The notes under the pieces are model-generated. The model did not search any database. It saw nothing but the letters and a program-made list of their open reading frames with translations, and was not told the DNA's origin. Both the position numbers and the translations under genes were made by a program. Shown here one piece after another: positions 16,348 through 26,747 of a stretch of 64,000 nucleotides of DNA. Source of the stretch: an uncultured Burkholderiales bacterium (lineage in GTDB: Bacteria; Pseudomonadota; Gammaproteobacteria; Burkholderiales; Burkholderiaceae_C); NCBI GenBank assembly GCA_945952065.1, contig CAMFGY010000019.1, positions 21,986-85,985 of the forward strand, read 5' to 3'. Each line of letters begins with the position of its first letter. Position 1 is the first letter of the stretch.

Positions 16348-17934
16348 ATGCGTCGCCCCCCGCGTGCAGCGGTGAGTTTGCTGGCGGCCTTGGTCTTGAA
16401 TCTTGGATTCCCTGCTGGCCATGCGCAAGTCAATCTGCCCGCTCTGGGGGATGCGGTGTCGCAGGATCTGGATGTGGGCAGCGAGCGCCGCATCGGTGAT
16501 CAGGTGATGCGCCAGATCCGCCCGGACCCGGACTATCTCGACGACCCGCTCTTGCTGGAATACGTGCAGGCGACTTGGTCGCCCTTGGTGAAGACGGCCA
16601 AGCAGCTGGGCAATATCGGGGACGAGACCCAAGATCGTTTTGCCTGGGAAACTTTTTTGGTGCGTGACCGCAGCATCAATGCGTTTGCATTGCCGGGCGG
16701 CTTTGTCGGCGTGCATCTGGGTTTGATCGCCATGACGGGCTCGCGGGATGAGCTGGCTTCGGTCTTGGCGCATGAGTTGTCGCACGTCACCCAGCGCCAT
16801 ATTGCAAGGCGCATCGCGGGTGACTCGCGCAACAGCATGTTGGCGCTGGCGGGCTTGGTGGCCGGCATCATCGTGGCCTCACGGGCCGGCAGCCCGGACA
16901 TGGCAAATGCCGCGATTGTGGGCAGTCAGGCGGCGGCGGCACAGGCTTCCTTGAGCTTCTCCCGCGATATGGAGCGGGAGGCGGATCGGGTGGGGTTCGC
17001 GGTCTTGAGCCAGGCTGGTTACGCCCCCTCGGGCATGTTCAGCATGTTTGAGCGCATGGAGCAAGCGCATCATTTGATGGACTCCGGCGCCTACCCCTAT
17101 CTGCGCTCGCATCCGCTGACCACCGAGCGCATTGGCGATGCGCGCACCCGCATGGGGACCGAGACCTACAGCCGACCCGAAGGCGCGGCCGAGCATGCTT
17201 TGATGGCGGCTCGCTCACGCGTCTTGATGGACCCGCGCGCCGAGGCCTGGACGCATTTGCAGAACTACGATGCCGGTGCGCGCGATTTGCGCGCGGGCGA
17301 TAGCGCGAACAAGGGTTTTGAGCAATTGGGCGCGCGTTATGCCAGCGCTTTGTCCTCCATCAAGATGCGTGACTTCGGGCGTGCCGAGAACGCCTTGCGC
17401 AGCGCCGAGCTGACGCTTGAATTGCTCGGCAATGAACCCAAAGCCGCGCGCGTGCTGCGCTATTTGCGCGCTGAGCTGGCGCAGGCACGCGGTCAGGCGG
17501 CCGACGGCTTTGCTGCCTTGCGGCCCTTGGCGGCAGAGAAATCCCGCGCGCTCTTGTTGCAGCAAGCGGGCTTGGCCATGGTGGACCCCAATTTGGATTC
17601 AGCCCGCGAATCGGCCGAGGCTTTGCAGACCTTTGTCAGCGTCCACCCCATGGATGCTTCGGCTTGGACGCATTTGGCGCAACTCTGGACCCGGCTGGAT
17701 CAACCCTTGCGGTCCTTGCGCGCGCAGGGCGAAGCCCGTGCGGCCATGGGTGACTTGAATGGCGCGATTGATCGCTTGCGCTCGGGCCTGCGGCAGTCGC
17801 GTGGCCGGGATGCCGATCAGATCGAGGCCGCTGTGATCGACTCGCGCTTGCGCACCCTCTCTTACCAGCGCCGCCAGATGTTGGAAGACCTCTACCCGCG
17901 CGGTGTGCCGCCGGGCGCGGAGCTGCCCAACTGA
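16348..17934 (+). CDS. BepA-like periplasmic M48 metalloprotease with TPR tail
   Basis: Codes for 528 residues from the ATG at 16348, giving MRRPPRAAVSLLAALVLNLG and an A-H-A-Q cleavage site; a TTG at 16303 in frame is the alternative. The zinc site is H-E-L-S-H (His142, Glu143, His146) with the third ligand Glu211 in E-R-E-A-D. The catalytic M48 domain covers about 50-250; the rest is helical and TPR-like. BepA of this form acts in the periplasm on outer-membrane protein and LptD assembly, as chaperone and protease. The start codon region overlaps no other gene. It is transcribed divergently from moaC. Confidence 0.9.
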   Translation: MRRPPRAAVSLLAALVLNLGFPAGHAQVNLPALGDAVSQDLDVGSERRIGDQVMRQIRPDPDYLDDPLLLEYVQATWSPLVKTAKQLGNIGDETQDRFAWETFLVRDRSINAFALPGGFVGVHLGLIAMTGSRDELASVLAHELSHVTQRHIARRIAGDSRNSMLALAGLVAGIIVASRAGSPDMANAAIVGSQAAAAQASLSFSRDMEREADRVGFAVLSQAGYAPSGMFSMFERMEQAHHLMDSGAYPYLRSHPLTTERIGDARTRMGTETYSRPEGAAEHALMAARSRVLMDPRAEAWTHLQNYDAGARDLRAGDSANKGFEQLGARYASALSSIKMRDFGRAENALRSAELTLELLGNEPKAARVLRYLRAELAQARGQAADGFAALRPLAAEKSRALLLQQAGLAMVDPNLDSARESAEALQTFVSVHPMDASAWTHLAQLWTRLDQPLRSLRAQGEARAAMGDLNGAIDRLRSGLRQSRGRDADQIEAAVIDSRLRTLSYQRRQMLEDLYPRGVPPGAELPN

Positions 17935-17944
17935 GCGGATCGCA

Positions 17945-18301
17945 TCAATCGAGCGGCGGGAACAGCCGCTCGATGATGATGTCGATCAGCATGCCGCACA
18001 GGCTGTAAATCAAGGAGCCCACCAAGGCCGACCAAAAACCAGTGACCGCGAAGCCGTCCAGAATATGGGCGGCCGACCAGAACATCAGGGCATTGATCAC
18101 AAACAAGAACAGGCCCAAGCTGATCACGGTGACCGGCAGGGTCAGCAGCACCAGAATCGGGCGCAGCAGGGTGTTGAGCAGACCCAGCACCAAAGCAGCA
18201 ATCAAGGCCGCGGTGAAGGACTTCACCTCCACGCCAGGAAAAAGATGGGCCACCAGCAGCAGCGCTGCGGCCAGCAAAAGCCAACGCACCAGGATTTTCA
18301 T
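17945..18301 (-). CDS. Small four-helix membrane protein (YvlD/phage-holin IV-like)
   Basis: Codes for 118 residues from the ATG at 18301 (MKILVRWLLL); an ATG four codons earlier is equally possible. Four hydrophobic helices cover nearly the whole chain. The motif L-G-L-L-N-T-L-L-R-P-I-L-V-L-L-T-L-P-V-T, followed by G-L-F-L-F-V-I-N-A, is the mark of the YvlD/DUF360 family, also annotated as phage holin family 4. Despite that name there is no phage context. Its function in the inner membrane is unknown. It ends ten bases from the stop of the converging BepA-like gene. Confidence 0.85.
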   Translation of the reverse strand: MKILVRWLLLAAALLLVAHLFPGVEVKSFTAALIAALVLGLLNTLLRPILVLLTLPVTVISLGLFLFVINALMFWSAAHILDGFAVTGFWSALVGSLIYSLCGMLIDIIIERLFPPLD

Positions 18302-18404
18302 GCGCGCAAGCATACAAGGGCGGTGTGACGAATTGCGCGCGCCGGGGGTGGAGGATTTTCCCTAGATCGGCTCAGGTCTTGGCTGAGCGTGGCACAATCG
18401 CGCT

Positions 18405-18535
18405 TCCGAAAGGGGAGTAGCTCGCGGCGCAAGCCGCGGCGGCCGCCCGTCAGTACGGTGTCTGTGAAGACACCCGGGCCCCGCAGCCGGTGTTTGAAGA
18501 CCCAGGCGTTCAACGCAAGTCTTCGTACCGTCCCG
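18405..18535 (+). promoter_or_regulatory. yybP-ykoY (manganese) riboswitch
   Basis: The leader of the terC gene has AAAGGGGAGTAGCTC at 18409-18423, then CCGTCAGTACGG (18447-18458), and later the conserved loop segment CAACGCAAGTC (18511-18521), all in the order of the yybP-ykoY consensus. This RNA senses Mn2+ and is found in front of MntP and TerC/Alx genes. About 80 bases separate it from the start codon. The 3' part GTACCGTCC (18525-18533) can pair with the GTACGG part, which may be the switching helix. Confidence 0.88.
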
Positions 18536-18617
18536 CAAGACCTTTCGACATATGGCCGCGTCTGTGCTCTGATGCATGGGCTGCGGTTCTTGTCTGGTCT
18601 TTTGAAGCGGGATAGCA

Positions 18618-19580
18618 ATGGATACGATCGCACCTCTTTGGCTTTGGTTTTTCTTCGGCGGCTCCGTCTTGGTGGCCTTGTTCGTGGACTTTGTCGTGCT
18701 GCGCAAGCAGGGCGCGCATGAGGTCTCGGTCAAGGAAGCCATCAATTGGTCGCTGGTTTGGGTGGCTTTGAGCTTGGCCTTCAATGGCTTGTTCTGGTGG
18801 GCCGTCAAAGACAGCACCGGTGATGTGGCGCAAGCCAACACCCGCGCGCTGGAGTTCTTGACCGGCTACCTGATCGAGAAATCGCTGGCCGTCGACAACA
18901 TCTTTGTCTTCCTGATGATCTTCACCTACTTCTCGGTGCCGGCGGCGTACCAGAAGCGGGTGTTGATGTACGGCATCATCGGCGCCATCGTGCTGCGCAC
19001 CGCCATGATTTTGGTGGGCGGTTGGCTGATCGCTGAGTTCCATTGGATCTTGTATGTGTTCGGCGCCTTCTTGCTGGTGACCGGTATCAAGATGTGGTGG
19101 GCCGCCGGCCAAGAGCCCGATCTGGAAAGCAACCCCGCCTTGAAGTTGCTGCGTCGCACCATGCCGGTCAGCAAGAACTTTGACGGCGAGCGCTTTTTCA
19201 CGATGGAAAACGGCAAACGCTTGGCCACGCCCTTGTTCTTGGTGATCGCCTTGGTGGGCATGACCGATGTGATCTTCGCGGTGGACTCGATCCCGGCCAT
19301 CTTCGCCATCACCAACGATCCCTTCATCGTGCTGACCTCCAATATCTTTGCGATCCTGGGTCTGCGTGCCATGTACTTCTTGCTGGCTGCCATGGCGACC
19401 AAATTCCATTTGCTCAGCTATGGTCTGGCGGTGGTTCTGGCCTTCATCGGCACCAAGATGATGTTGATCGATGTGTACAAGATCCCGGTGCTGATCTCGC
19501 TGGGTGTGGTGGTGGCGATCTTGGCCATCACCATGGTGCTGAGCCTGCGCACCGCGCCCAAGATTGCCGAAAACCGCTGA
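18618..19580 (+). CDS. TerC/Alx-family integral membrane protein
   Basis: Codes for 320 residues with about nine membrane helices. Key family features are the acidic residues in the membrane: F-V-D-F-V-V-L at the start, LTGYLIEKSLAVDNIFVFLM, and G-M-T-D-V-I-F-A-V-D-S-I-P-A-I-F-A-I-T. TerC/Alx proteins with a Mn riboswitch are thought to export manganese. The upstream riboswitch at 18405-18535 supports that here. A strong terminator follows, so it is a single-gene unit. The name 'tellurium resistance' is historical and not supported by the context. Confidence 0.93.
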   Translation: MDTIAPLWLWFFFGGSVLVALFVDFVVLRKQGAHEVSVKEAINWSLVWVALSLAFNGLFWWAVKDSTGDVAQANTRALEFLTGYLIEKSLAVDNIFVFLMIFTYFSVPAAYQKRVLMYGIIGAIVLRTAMILVGGWLIAEFHWILYVFGAFLLVTGIKMWWAAGQEPDLESNPALKLLRRTMPVSKNFDGERFFTMENGKRLATPLFLVIALVGMTDVIFAVDSIPAIFAITNDPFIVLTSNIFAILGLRAMYFLLAAMATKFHLLSYGLAVVLAFIGTKMMLIDVYKIPVLISLGVVVAILAITMVLSLRTAPKIAENR

Positions 19581-19641
19581 GTTCCAGCCAGCGGCGCGGA
19601 CGCCAGCCCAAGGCTGAGTCGGCCCGCTCTGCAGCCCCAAA

Positions 19642-19674
19642 CCCCAGCCCTCCCAGCGGAGGCTGGGGTTTTTT
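19642..19674 (+). terminator. Intrinsic terminator after terC
   Basis: CCCCAGCC (19643-19650 region) pairs with GGCTGGGG (19661-19668), extended by inner CTCC/GGA contacts, followed by six T residues. This is a standard Rho-independent terminator. Confidence 0.85.
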
Positions 19675-19727
19675 CATGGGCGGCTGCGCTGAGCAAGGTG
19701 CGCAGATCGGTTCAGAGAGATTGTGCA

Positions 19728-19746
19728 AATAACAATCGTTCTCATT
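19728..19746. promoter_or_regulatory. Candidate Fur box upstream of tonB
   Basis: AATAACAATCGTTCTCATT agrees at most positions with the AATGATAATNATTCTCATT form of the Fur box. It lies about 50 bases before the tonB start, where a promoter would be. Iron-dependent repression of tonB is the expected consequence. Confidence 0.65.
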
Positions 19747-19793
19747 AGTGTTACGATGGCCGCGCTGATTTCCTCGCTGCCTGAGTATTTGCC

Positions 19794-20633
19794 GTGACAT
19801 CGTCTATTGCTGCAGTTCCCGCCTCGACGTCCACTTTTTGGCCTCAGGTCGACGTGCCGTCGGCCGGTGCTGCATCGGCTGTCGAGTCCGCCGGCGCTGC
19901 GCCCGCGAAATTGCAGGCGCCACAGGCGACGCCGCTGCCCTTGCTGCAGTCGGCGGGCCCTGAGCTGCGCATGGGGGGGCGACCGGGGATGCTGCTGGTG
20001 GTGATGGGCCTGCATCTGCTGTTGGCGCTGGCGTGCTTCTTGTGGGTGCCGGTGCATTCCAAGCCAAAGCCGGTGCGGCCGGTGCAACTTAGCATCGTGA
20101 GCGCGCCCGCGCCAACCCCGCCTGCACCGCCCAAGCCTTTGCTCGCTCCGGCTTTGGCCCCGCTTCCCGTGTCACTGTTCACGCCTAAAGTGCCGGTGGT
20201 GATGGTCGTGCCGGAGTCGATGCCCGTGGCGCAGGAGAGCCGGTTTGCCGCCCCCGGGCCCAGCCGCGACGAGTCGGCCCGGGCCACGCCTTCGCTGGCG
20301 GCACCGGCAACTTCGGTGCATGCAGAAGCGGCCGCGCCCACTGGCCCCAAGCAAATCCCAGCCAGCGCCGTTCGCTATCTGCGCGAACCCAGCTTGACGG
20401 TGCCGCTGCAATCGCGCCGATTGGGCGAGTCCGGGGTGGTGCATCTGCGCATCGTGGTGGATGCGCAAGGGCAGTTGAAAGACGTGAGTCTGAAAAAGTC
20501 GTCCGGCTTTTCTCGCCTGGATCAGCAAGCCCTGCAAGACATCCGCTCGGCCCGCTTTGCACCGTATCTGGAAAACGGCCGGGCGCTCGAATGGGAAACC
20601 ACCGCGCTCTTGTCCTACGAGTCCGAAAAGTAA
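19794..20633 (+). CDS. tonB: TonB-family energy transducer
   Basis: Codes for 279 residues from a GTG start. One membrane anchor lies at about 62-82 (GMLLVVMGLHLLLALACFLW) after an unusually long, Ala/Pro-rich N-terminal part of about 60 residues. A Pro-rich spacer for crossing the periplasm follows (A-P-A-P-T-P-P-A-P-P-K-P). The C-terminal TonB domain is clear: G-E-S-G-V-V-H-L-R-I-V-V-D-A-Q-G-Q-L-K-D-V-S-L-K-K-S-S-G, then L-D-Q-Q-A-L. It would pass proton-motive energy to TonB-dependent receptors such as the one at 42.4 kb. No exbB or exbD follows, so those must be elsewhere. The Fur box points to iron control. Confidence 0.87.
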   Translation: MTSSIAAVPASTSTFWPQVDVPSAGAASAVESAGAAPAKLQAPQATPLPLLQSAGPELRMGGRPGMLLVVMGLHLLLALACFLWVPVHSKPKPVRPVQLSIVSAPAPTPPAPPKPLLAPALAPLPVSLFTPKVPVVMVVPESMPVAQESRFAAPGPSRDESARATPSLAAPATSVHAEAAAPTGPKQIPASAVRYLREPSLTVPLQSRRLGESGVVHLRIVVDAQGQLKDVSLKKSSGFSRLDQQALQDIRSARFAPYLENGRALEWETTALLSYESEK

Positions 20634-20982
20634 TGGTCGGCAGTCGCGGCCTGAGTGCCGCGGCGCCGCGCCCGTGCAATAAACCTAACGTTTTATTCAA
20701 TCGCATAGCTGGCGCTGCGGAGCGCAGGCGCGCTGCCCCGCGATCGCCACTGACTCGGCTTTGGTACGCAAGAAATGCGTGGGAAGTGATGCAAGTGCGC
20801 GACACCAAGGGTAAACAGCGGGTATTTCCCTGTGAGATAGCGCCTTCTTTGCGGCTCTATGGCTTCTCAATGCCAGGGGCGAGCAGTACCATCTCTCTTG
20901 CTAGGTGCTAGAGAGAATTGAAGGCTTATGCGGCCTTCACCCGGACCCGGCACATCAACAACTTTTGATGGAGAGAATTGAA
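20634..20982. other. Leader region of the SWIB gene with a 12-bp direct repeat
   Basis: A gap of about 350 bases without a supported gene. AATAAA and TTTATT (near 20684-20703) form a weak AT-rich dyad after tonB. GAGAGAATTGAA occurs at 20911-20922 and again at 20971-20982, the second copy directly before the SWIB start codon where it acts as the ribosome site. Between them, TGAAGGC and GCCTTCA (about 20919-20939) can form a hairpin. This may be a structured leader that copies and hides a ribosome site. Confidence 0.45.
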
Positions 20983-21405
20983 ATGGCAACTGCAAAGAAG
21001 GCCGCACCCGCGAAGAAAGCGGCTCCGGCCAAGAAAGCGGCTCCGGCCAAAAAGGCCGCCGCGCCCGCGGCCAAGAAGGCAGCCGCTCCGGCCAAGAAGG
21101 CGGCTCCAGCGAAGAAGGCCCCGGCCGCCAAGAAGGCTGCAGCGCCCGCCAAGAAGCGCACGCCCAATGCAGCCTTTATGAAGGCCCTGACGCCGAGCGC
21201 GGCCTTGGCTGCCATCGTTGGCGCCGCGCCGCTGCCGCGTACCGATGTGACCAAAAAGGTTTGGGAATACATCAAGAAGCACAAGCTGCAAGACGAAGTG
21301 CAAAAGCGCATCATCGTGGCCGACGCAGCGCTGAAGGAAATCTTCGGCAAGGCCAAGGCCGATATGTTTGAGATGACCAAGCTGATCAACAGCCACCTGA
21401 AGTAA
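20983..21405 (+). CDS. SWIB/MDM2-domain protein with histone H1-like tail
   Basis: Codes for 140 residues. The first 60 are repeats of A-P-A-K-K-A, a lysine/alanine tail like that of histone H1 and the bacterial nucleoid proteins. The C-terminal domain (about 60-140) is SWIB/MDM2: LTPSAALAAIVGAAPLPRTD, then V-W-E-Y-I-K-K-H-K-L-Q-D and A-D-A-A-L-K-E-I-F-G. It should be a cytoplasmic DNA-associated protein. Such fusions are known from chlamydiae and from several Proteobacteria, where their role in chromosome structure is little studied. The tail repeats are encoded by near-identical codons and are prone to length change. Confidence 0.9.
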   Translation: MATAKKAAPAKKAAPAKKAAPAKKAAAPAAKKAAAPAKKAAPAKKAPAAKKAAAPAKKRTPNAAFMKALTPSAALAAIVGAAPLPRTDVTKKVWEYIKKHKLQDEVQKRIIVADAALKEIFGKAKADMFEMTKLINSHLK

Positions 21406-21448
21406 ATCGCCGGGCGGCGCTCAGCTGCGCCGCATGAGGACGATCAAA

Positions 21449-21477
21449 AAGGCCCGGGAACACCGGGCCTTTTTTTC
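21449..21477. terminator. Bidirectional terminator between SWIB gene and receiver gene
   Basis: AAGGCCCGG and CCGGGCCTT form a 9-bp stem with a five-base loop, with A residues before it and seven T residues after. It can end transcription in both directions, which suits the convergent genes on either side. Confidence 0.85.
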
Positions 21478-21495
21478 ATGGCGCCTGCCTGATGC

Positions 21496-21900
21496 TCAAG
21501 CGCCGGGCTCGGGCAGCGCGACTCTGAGGCTTTGCGCCAGTCGCTCCACATCAATCGGTTTGAGCCAGTAGTCATTGAAGCCGGCTTGCAAGGCTTGCGC
21601 GACTTGCTCCGCCCAGTCATCGGCTGACAGGGCGACACAGCGCAAGGCCTGGGTGGCGGCATCGCTGCGCAGTTGTTGCAGCAATTCGAGGCCCGTCATA
21701 TCGGGCAAGTTCATGTCGATCAGTACCAAGTCCGGCCGGTTCTGGGCCAGCAAAGCCAGGGCTTGGGCGCCGTCTTCGGCGCAGTCCAAGCGCCAACCAG
21801 GCAGCCGCCGAAACACCTCCTCCATCAAGACGATGTTGAGCCTGTCGTCTTCAACATAAAGCACATAAGGAGCAAAGGCCGGTTGCATGGGACTGTTCAT
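21496..21900 (-). CDS. Stand-alone receiver-domain response regulator
   Basis: Codes for 134 residues, a receiver domain alone. Acidic residues E-D-D are at 17-19, the phospho-acceptor is Asp62 in L-V-L-I-D-M-N-L-P-D, and the conserved Lys is 115 in Y-W-L-K-P-I-D. There is no output domain, as in CheY-like or hybrid-system phosphorelay proteins. The N-D-Y-W-L-K-P-I-D form is frequent in receivers of large hybrid kinases. No kinase gene is adjacent, so the partner is unknown. An in-frame ATG at 21888 is an alternative start. Confidence 0.88.
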   Translation of the reverse strand: MNSPMQPAFAPYVLYVEDDRLNIVLMEEVFRRLPGWRLDCAEDGAQALALLAQNRPDLVLIDMNLPDMTGLELLQQLRSDAATQALRCVALSADDWAEQVAQALQAGFNDYWLKPIDVERLAQSLRVALPEPGA

Positions 21901-22257
21901 TCGGGTCGGTGCGAAGCCCAGGCACGATAGCAGCGAATTGCCCGAGCACCGAAGCCGCAGCCGTGCCGGCTCAAAAAAAGTGTGCCCCAGCCGCTGTCGA
22001 TTCCTGTGCGCGGCTTCAAGAGCGGCTGCGCACGGCCGCAAGCCTTAACAAAGCCCCGCAAAAGCGTGAATACCTCACCGAGCTAGAGCGTCCGCCTCAG
22101 GCGCAGAGGTCCAATCACAGATTAGGGTTAGTACACTGTCGACATTGCGCATCGTGGAAAAAGCAGGGCTTTTCCCATCTTGCTTTCACGTTTGTTTTGC
22201 CGCACGCAGCGTGAATCGTGGTTCAGCGGAACTTTGTCGTTTAACGGAAACTCATCC
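21901..22257. other. Divergent intergenic region
   Basis: About 360 bases between the divergent receiver and PEP-CTERM genes. It must hold both promoters. I see no long dyad, riboswitch or credible small gene in it. Confidence 0.45.
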
Positions 22258-23046
22258 ATGGCTTTGCTCGCATCGATTGCTCTCGCGGCTGCAGGCGCAG
22301 GCACTGGCAATGTGCTGCCGCATTGCTCCTGGGACAAGCCCGGTGTGAACCCCTTCATGGGCGATGTGGTGGCGGCCGTGGATCGCTATCAAGACATTCC
22401 TGCCGCAACCCGCGAGCGCCTGAAGGCGCGCATGCAGAAGCGGGACTACGACGAGTTGGTGACCATTCAGCGCGACGGCATCAAGGGCCAGGCGCAGTAC
22501 GGCAGCGAAATCCGCGACATGCACTTCGGTGCCAACAGTGTTTGCAAGACCGTCAGCCGGGCCAAATGGACCCAAAAGTATGAAGAGCGCGGCTTGGTGT
22601 ACTGCGAGGACGGCCAGTGCATTTTGGTGCCGACCGTGTGCCGCAACGTCAGCCGCATCCAACGCCTGAGCCCCAAGGCGGCGGCCGGGGGCAGCACGGT
22701 GGCGTCTGCCGCGCACGAGGTCACCGAGCCGCAAACTCCTTTGGAAATCGATCCGCCTGCCGCAGGCCCGGTGGCGACCACCGCACCCAGCCCGGCCAAT
22801 AGTTTTTCGCAAATCGCCAGCGGCAATGGCAGCAACGAGGGCTTTGACATCAGCTCCTTGCCGCCCACAGGGGCTGGCTTTGGCGCGCCCAATCCCGGCC
22901 CTGGCGGGGTTTTTGTGCCTTCCCTGCCGCCGGGCACGGTCGAAGTGCCGCCGGTGGTACCCGGCATCCCGGAGCCTGGGACATGGGCGATGCTGATGGC
23001 CGGACTGTTTGCCGTGGGCTTTGTGGCCCGCCGACGCAGCCACTGA
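22258..23046 (+). CDS. MHFG-type PEP-CTERM protein
   Basis: Codes for 262 residues from the ATG at 22258. The N-terminus (MALLASIALAAAGAGTG) is a short export signal. The central part has R-D-M-H-F-G-A-N-S-V-C-K-T-V and four to five cysteines (also Y-C-E-D-G-Q-C and T-V-C-R-N-V-S-R), the feature that names the MHFG group. A Pro/Gly-rich linker follows. The C-terminus is a sorting tag: I-P-E-P-G-T-W-A-M-L-M-A-G-L-F-A-V-G-F, then R-R-R-S-H. Such tags are cut by exosortase, giving surface or extracellular proteins linked to exopolysaccharide. The exosortase gene is not in the window. Function is unknown. Confidence 0.85.
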   Translation: MALLASIALAAAGAGTGNVLPHCSWDKPGVNPFMGDVVAAVDRYQDIPAATRERLKARMQKRDYDELVTIQRDGIKGQAQYGSEIRDMHFGANSVCKTVSRAKWTQKYEERGLVYCEDGQCILVPTVCRNVSRIQRLSPKAAAGGSTVASAAHEVTEPQTPLEIDPPAAGPVATTAPSPANSFSQIASGNGSNEGFDISSLPPTGAGFGAPNPGPGGVFVPSLPPGTVEVPPVVPGIPEPGTWAMLMAGLFAVGFVARRRSH

Positions 23047-23063
23047 GGCGGACTTGCAAACAA

Positions 23064-23094
23064 AAATGGCGCCTCAGGAGGGCGCCATTTTTTT
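23064..23094. terminator. Bidirectional terminator between PEP-CTERM gene and uvrA
   Basis: AAATGGCGCC and GGCGCCATTT form a 10-bp stem with a seven-base loop, flanked by A residues on one side and seven T residues on the other. It serves both converging genes. Confidence 0.88.
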
Positions 23095-23100
23095 GCAGGC

Positions 23101-26010
<2,910 letters not shown>

Positions 26011-26265
26011 GGTCAGCAAGATGGCGAGGCAACCCGCCATCATAGGGCGGCGCGAAAAGAAGCGCGCAATCGGCCCTGGCGCAGGCCGCTGCGGGCCGTG
26101 TGACTCCTAGGGAAAACCCTTCATCGCTCACAGGCGCAAGCCAAGCGCTCAGGCTGGCAGTTCGTCGCACGGAGCGGGCGCGGGACCGTGCGGATTCGCA
26201 CAATGAGTCCAACGAAGCCCAAAACGGGTTTCGTCAGACGCAAATCAAACCCAGGAGTTCCCGCC

Positions 26266-26523
26266 ATGTCAACGCAACAAATCCTCACCAAGACCCTTTT
26301 TGTGATCGCCTCGCTGAGCGCCAGCGCCTTCTCGCAGGCCGCGCCGCAGACCGAAGTGGCCCAGCTGCCCCGGGTGGTCATCAGCGCCAAGGCCGAGCCT
26401 GCGCTGCAAGTGGTGCAACTGCCCCGTGTGGTCGTCACAGGTTTGAGCCTCAACAGCCAGATGCAACAGCAGATGCTGGCCGCCGCCAAGCCCGCCAAGA
26501 ACAGCAGCGCGCGCCGTGTCTGA
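26266..26523 (+). CDS. Small exported protein with doubled QLPRVV motif
   Basis: Codes for 85 residues from the ATG at 26266, which has CCAGGAG nine bases upstream. A Sec signal (about 1-25, ending S-A-F-S-Q-A-A) is followed by two copies of a short motif: V-A-Q-L-P-R-V-V-I-S-A and V-V-Q-L-P-R-V-V-V-T-G. The rest is polar and basic. A related motif, M-Q-Q-L-P-L-V-L-I-E-G, ends the small exported protein at 51486-51698. I know of no assigned function. The V-V-V-T-G part resembles the start of TonB-dependent receptor plugs, but the protein is far too short to be one. Confidence 0.7.
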   Translation: MSTQQILTKTLFVIASLSASAFSQAAPQTEVAQLPRVVISAKAEPALQVVQLPRVVVTGLSLNSQMQQQMLAAAKPAKNSSARRV

Positions 26524-26747
26524 AGACGCGGGCAAACGCCTGCTTTCCCACGCTTGGGGATCGAGTCGAAGCGCAGCCGCTGCGCAAAGAAAGCGGCCGA
26601 GTTGCTGCGCTTCGGTTTGATCCTCAAGAACTGTCATTCCTCATGCCCGACAATGCCGGCTGATTCAATCAGCGCGTGAGGGCTGTGGCTGCCTGCCTCT
26701 GGGCAGCGCGGCGGCCCTGCGACTTCCGTCAAAGGCAGGGGAAACGA

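Noticed and set aside
20684..20705. Integron attC-like core (ACCTAAC)
   Set aside because: No matching GTTRRRY partner at the right distance and no integrase or cassette structure.
26011..26265. LexA box in front of uvrA
   Set aside because: I could not find a CTGT-N8-ACAG-like site in the gap.
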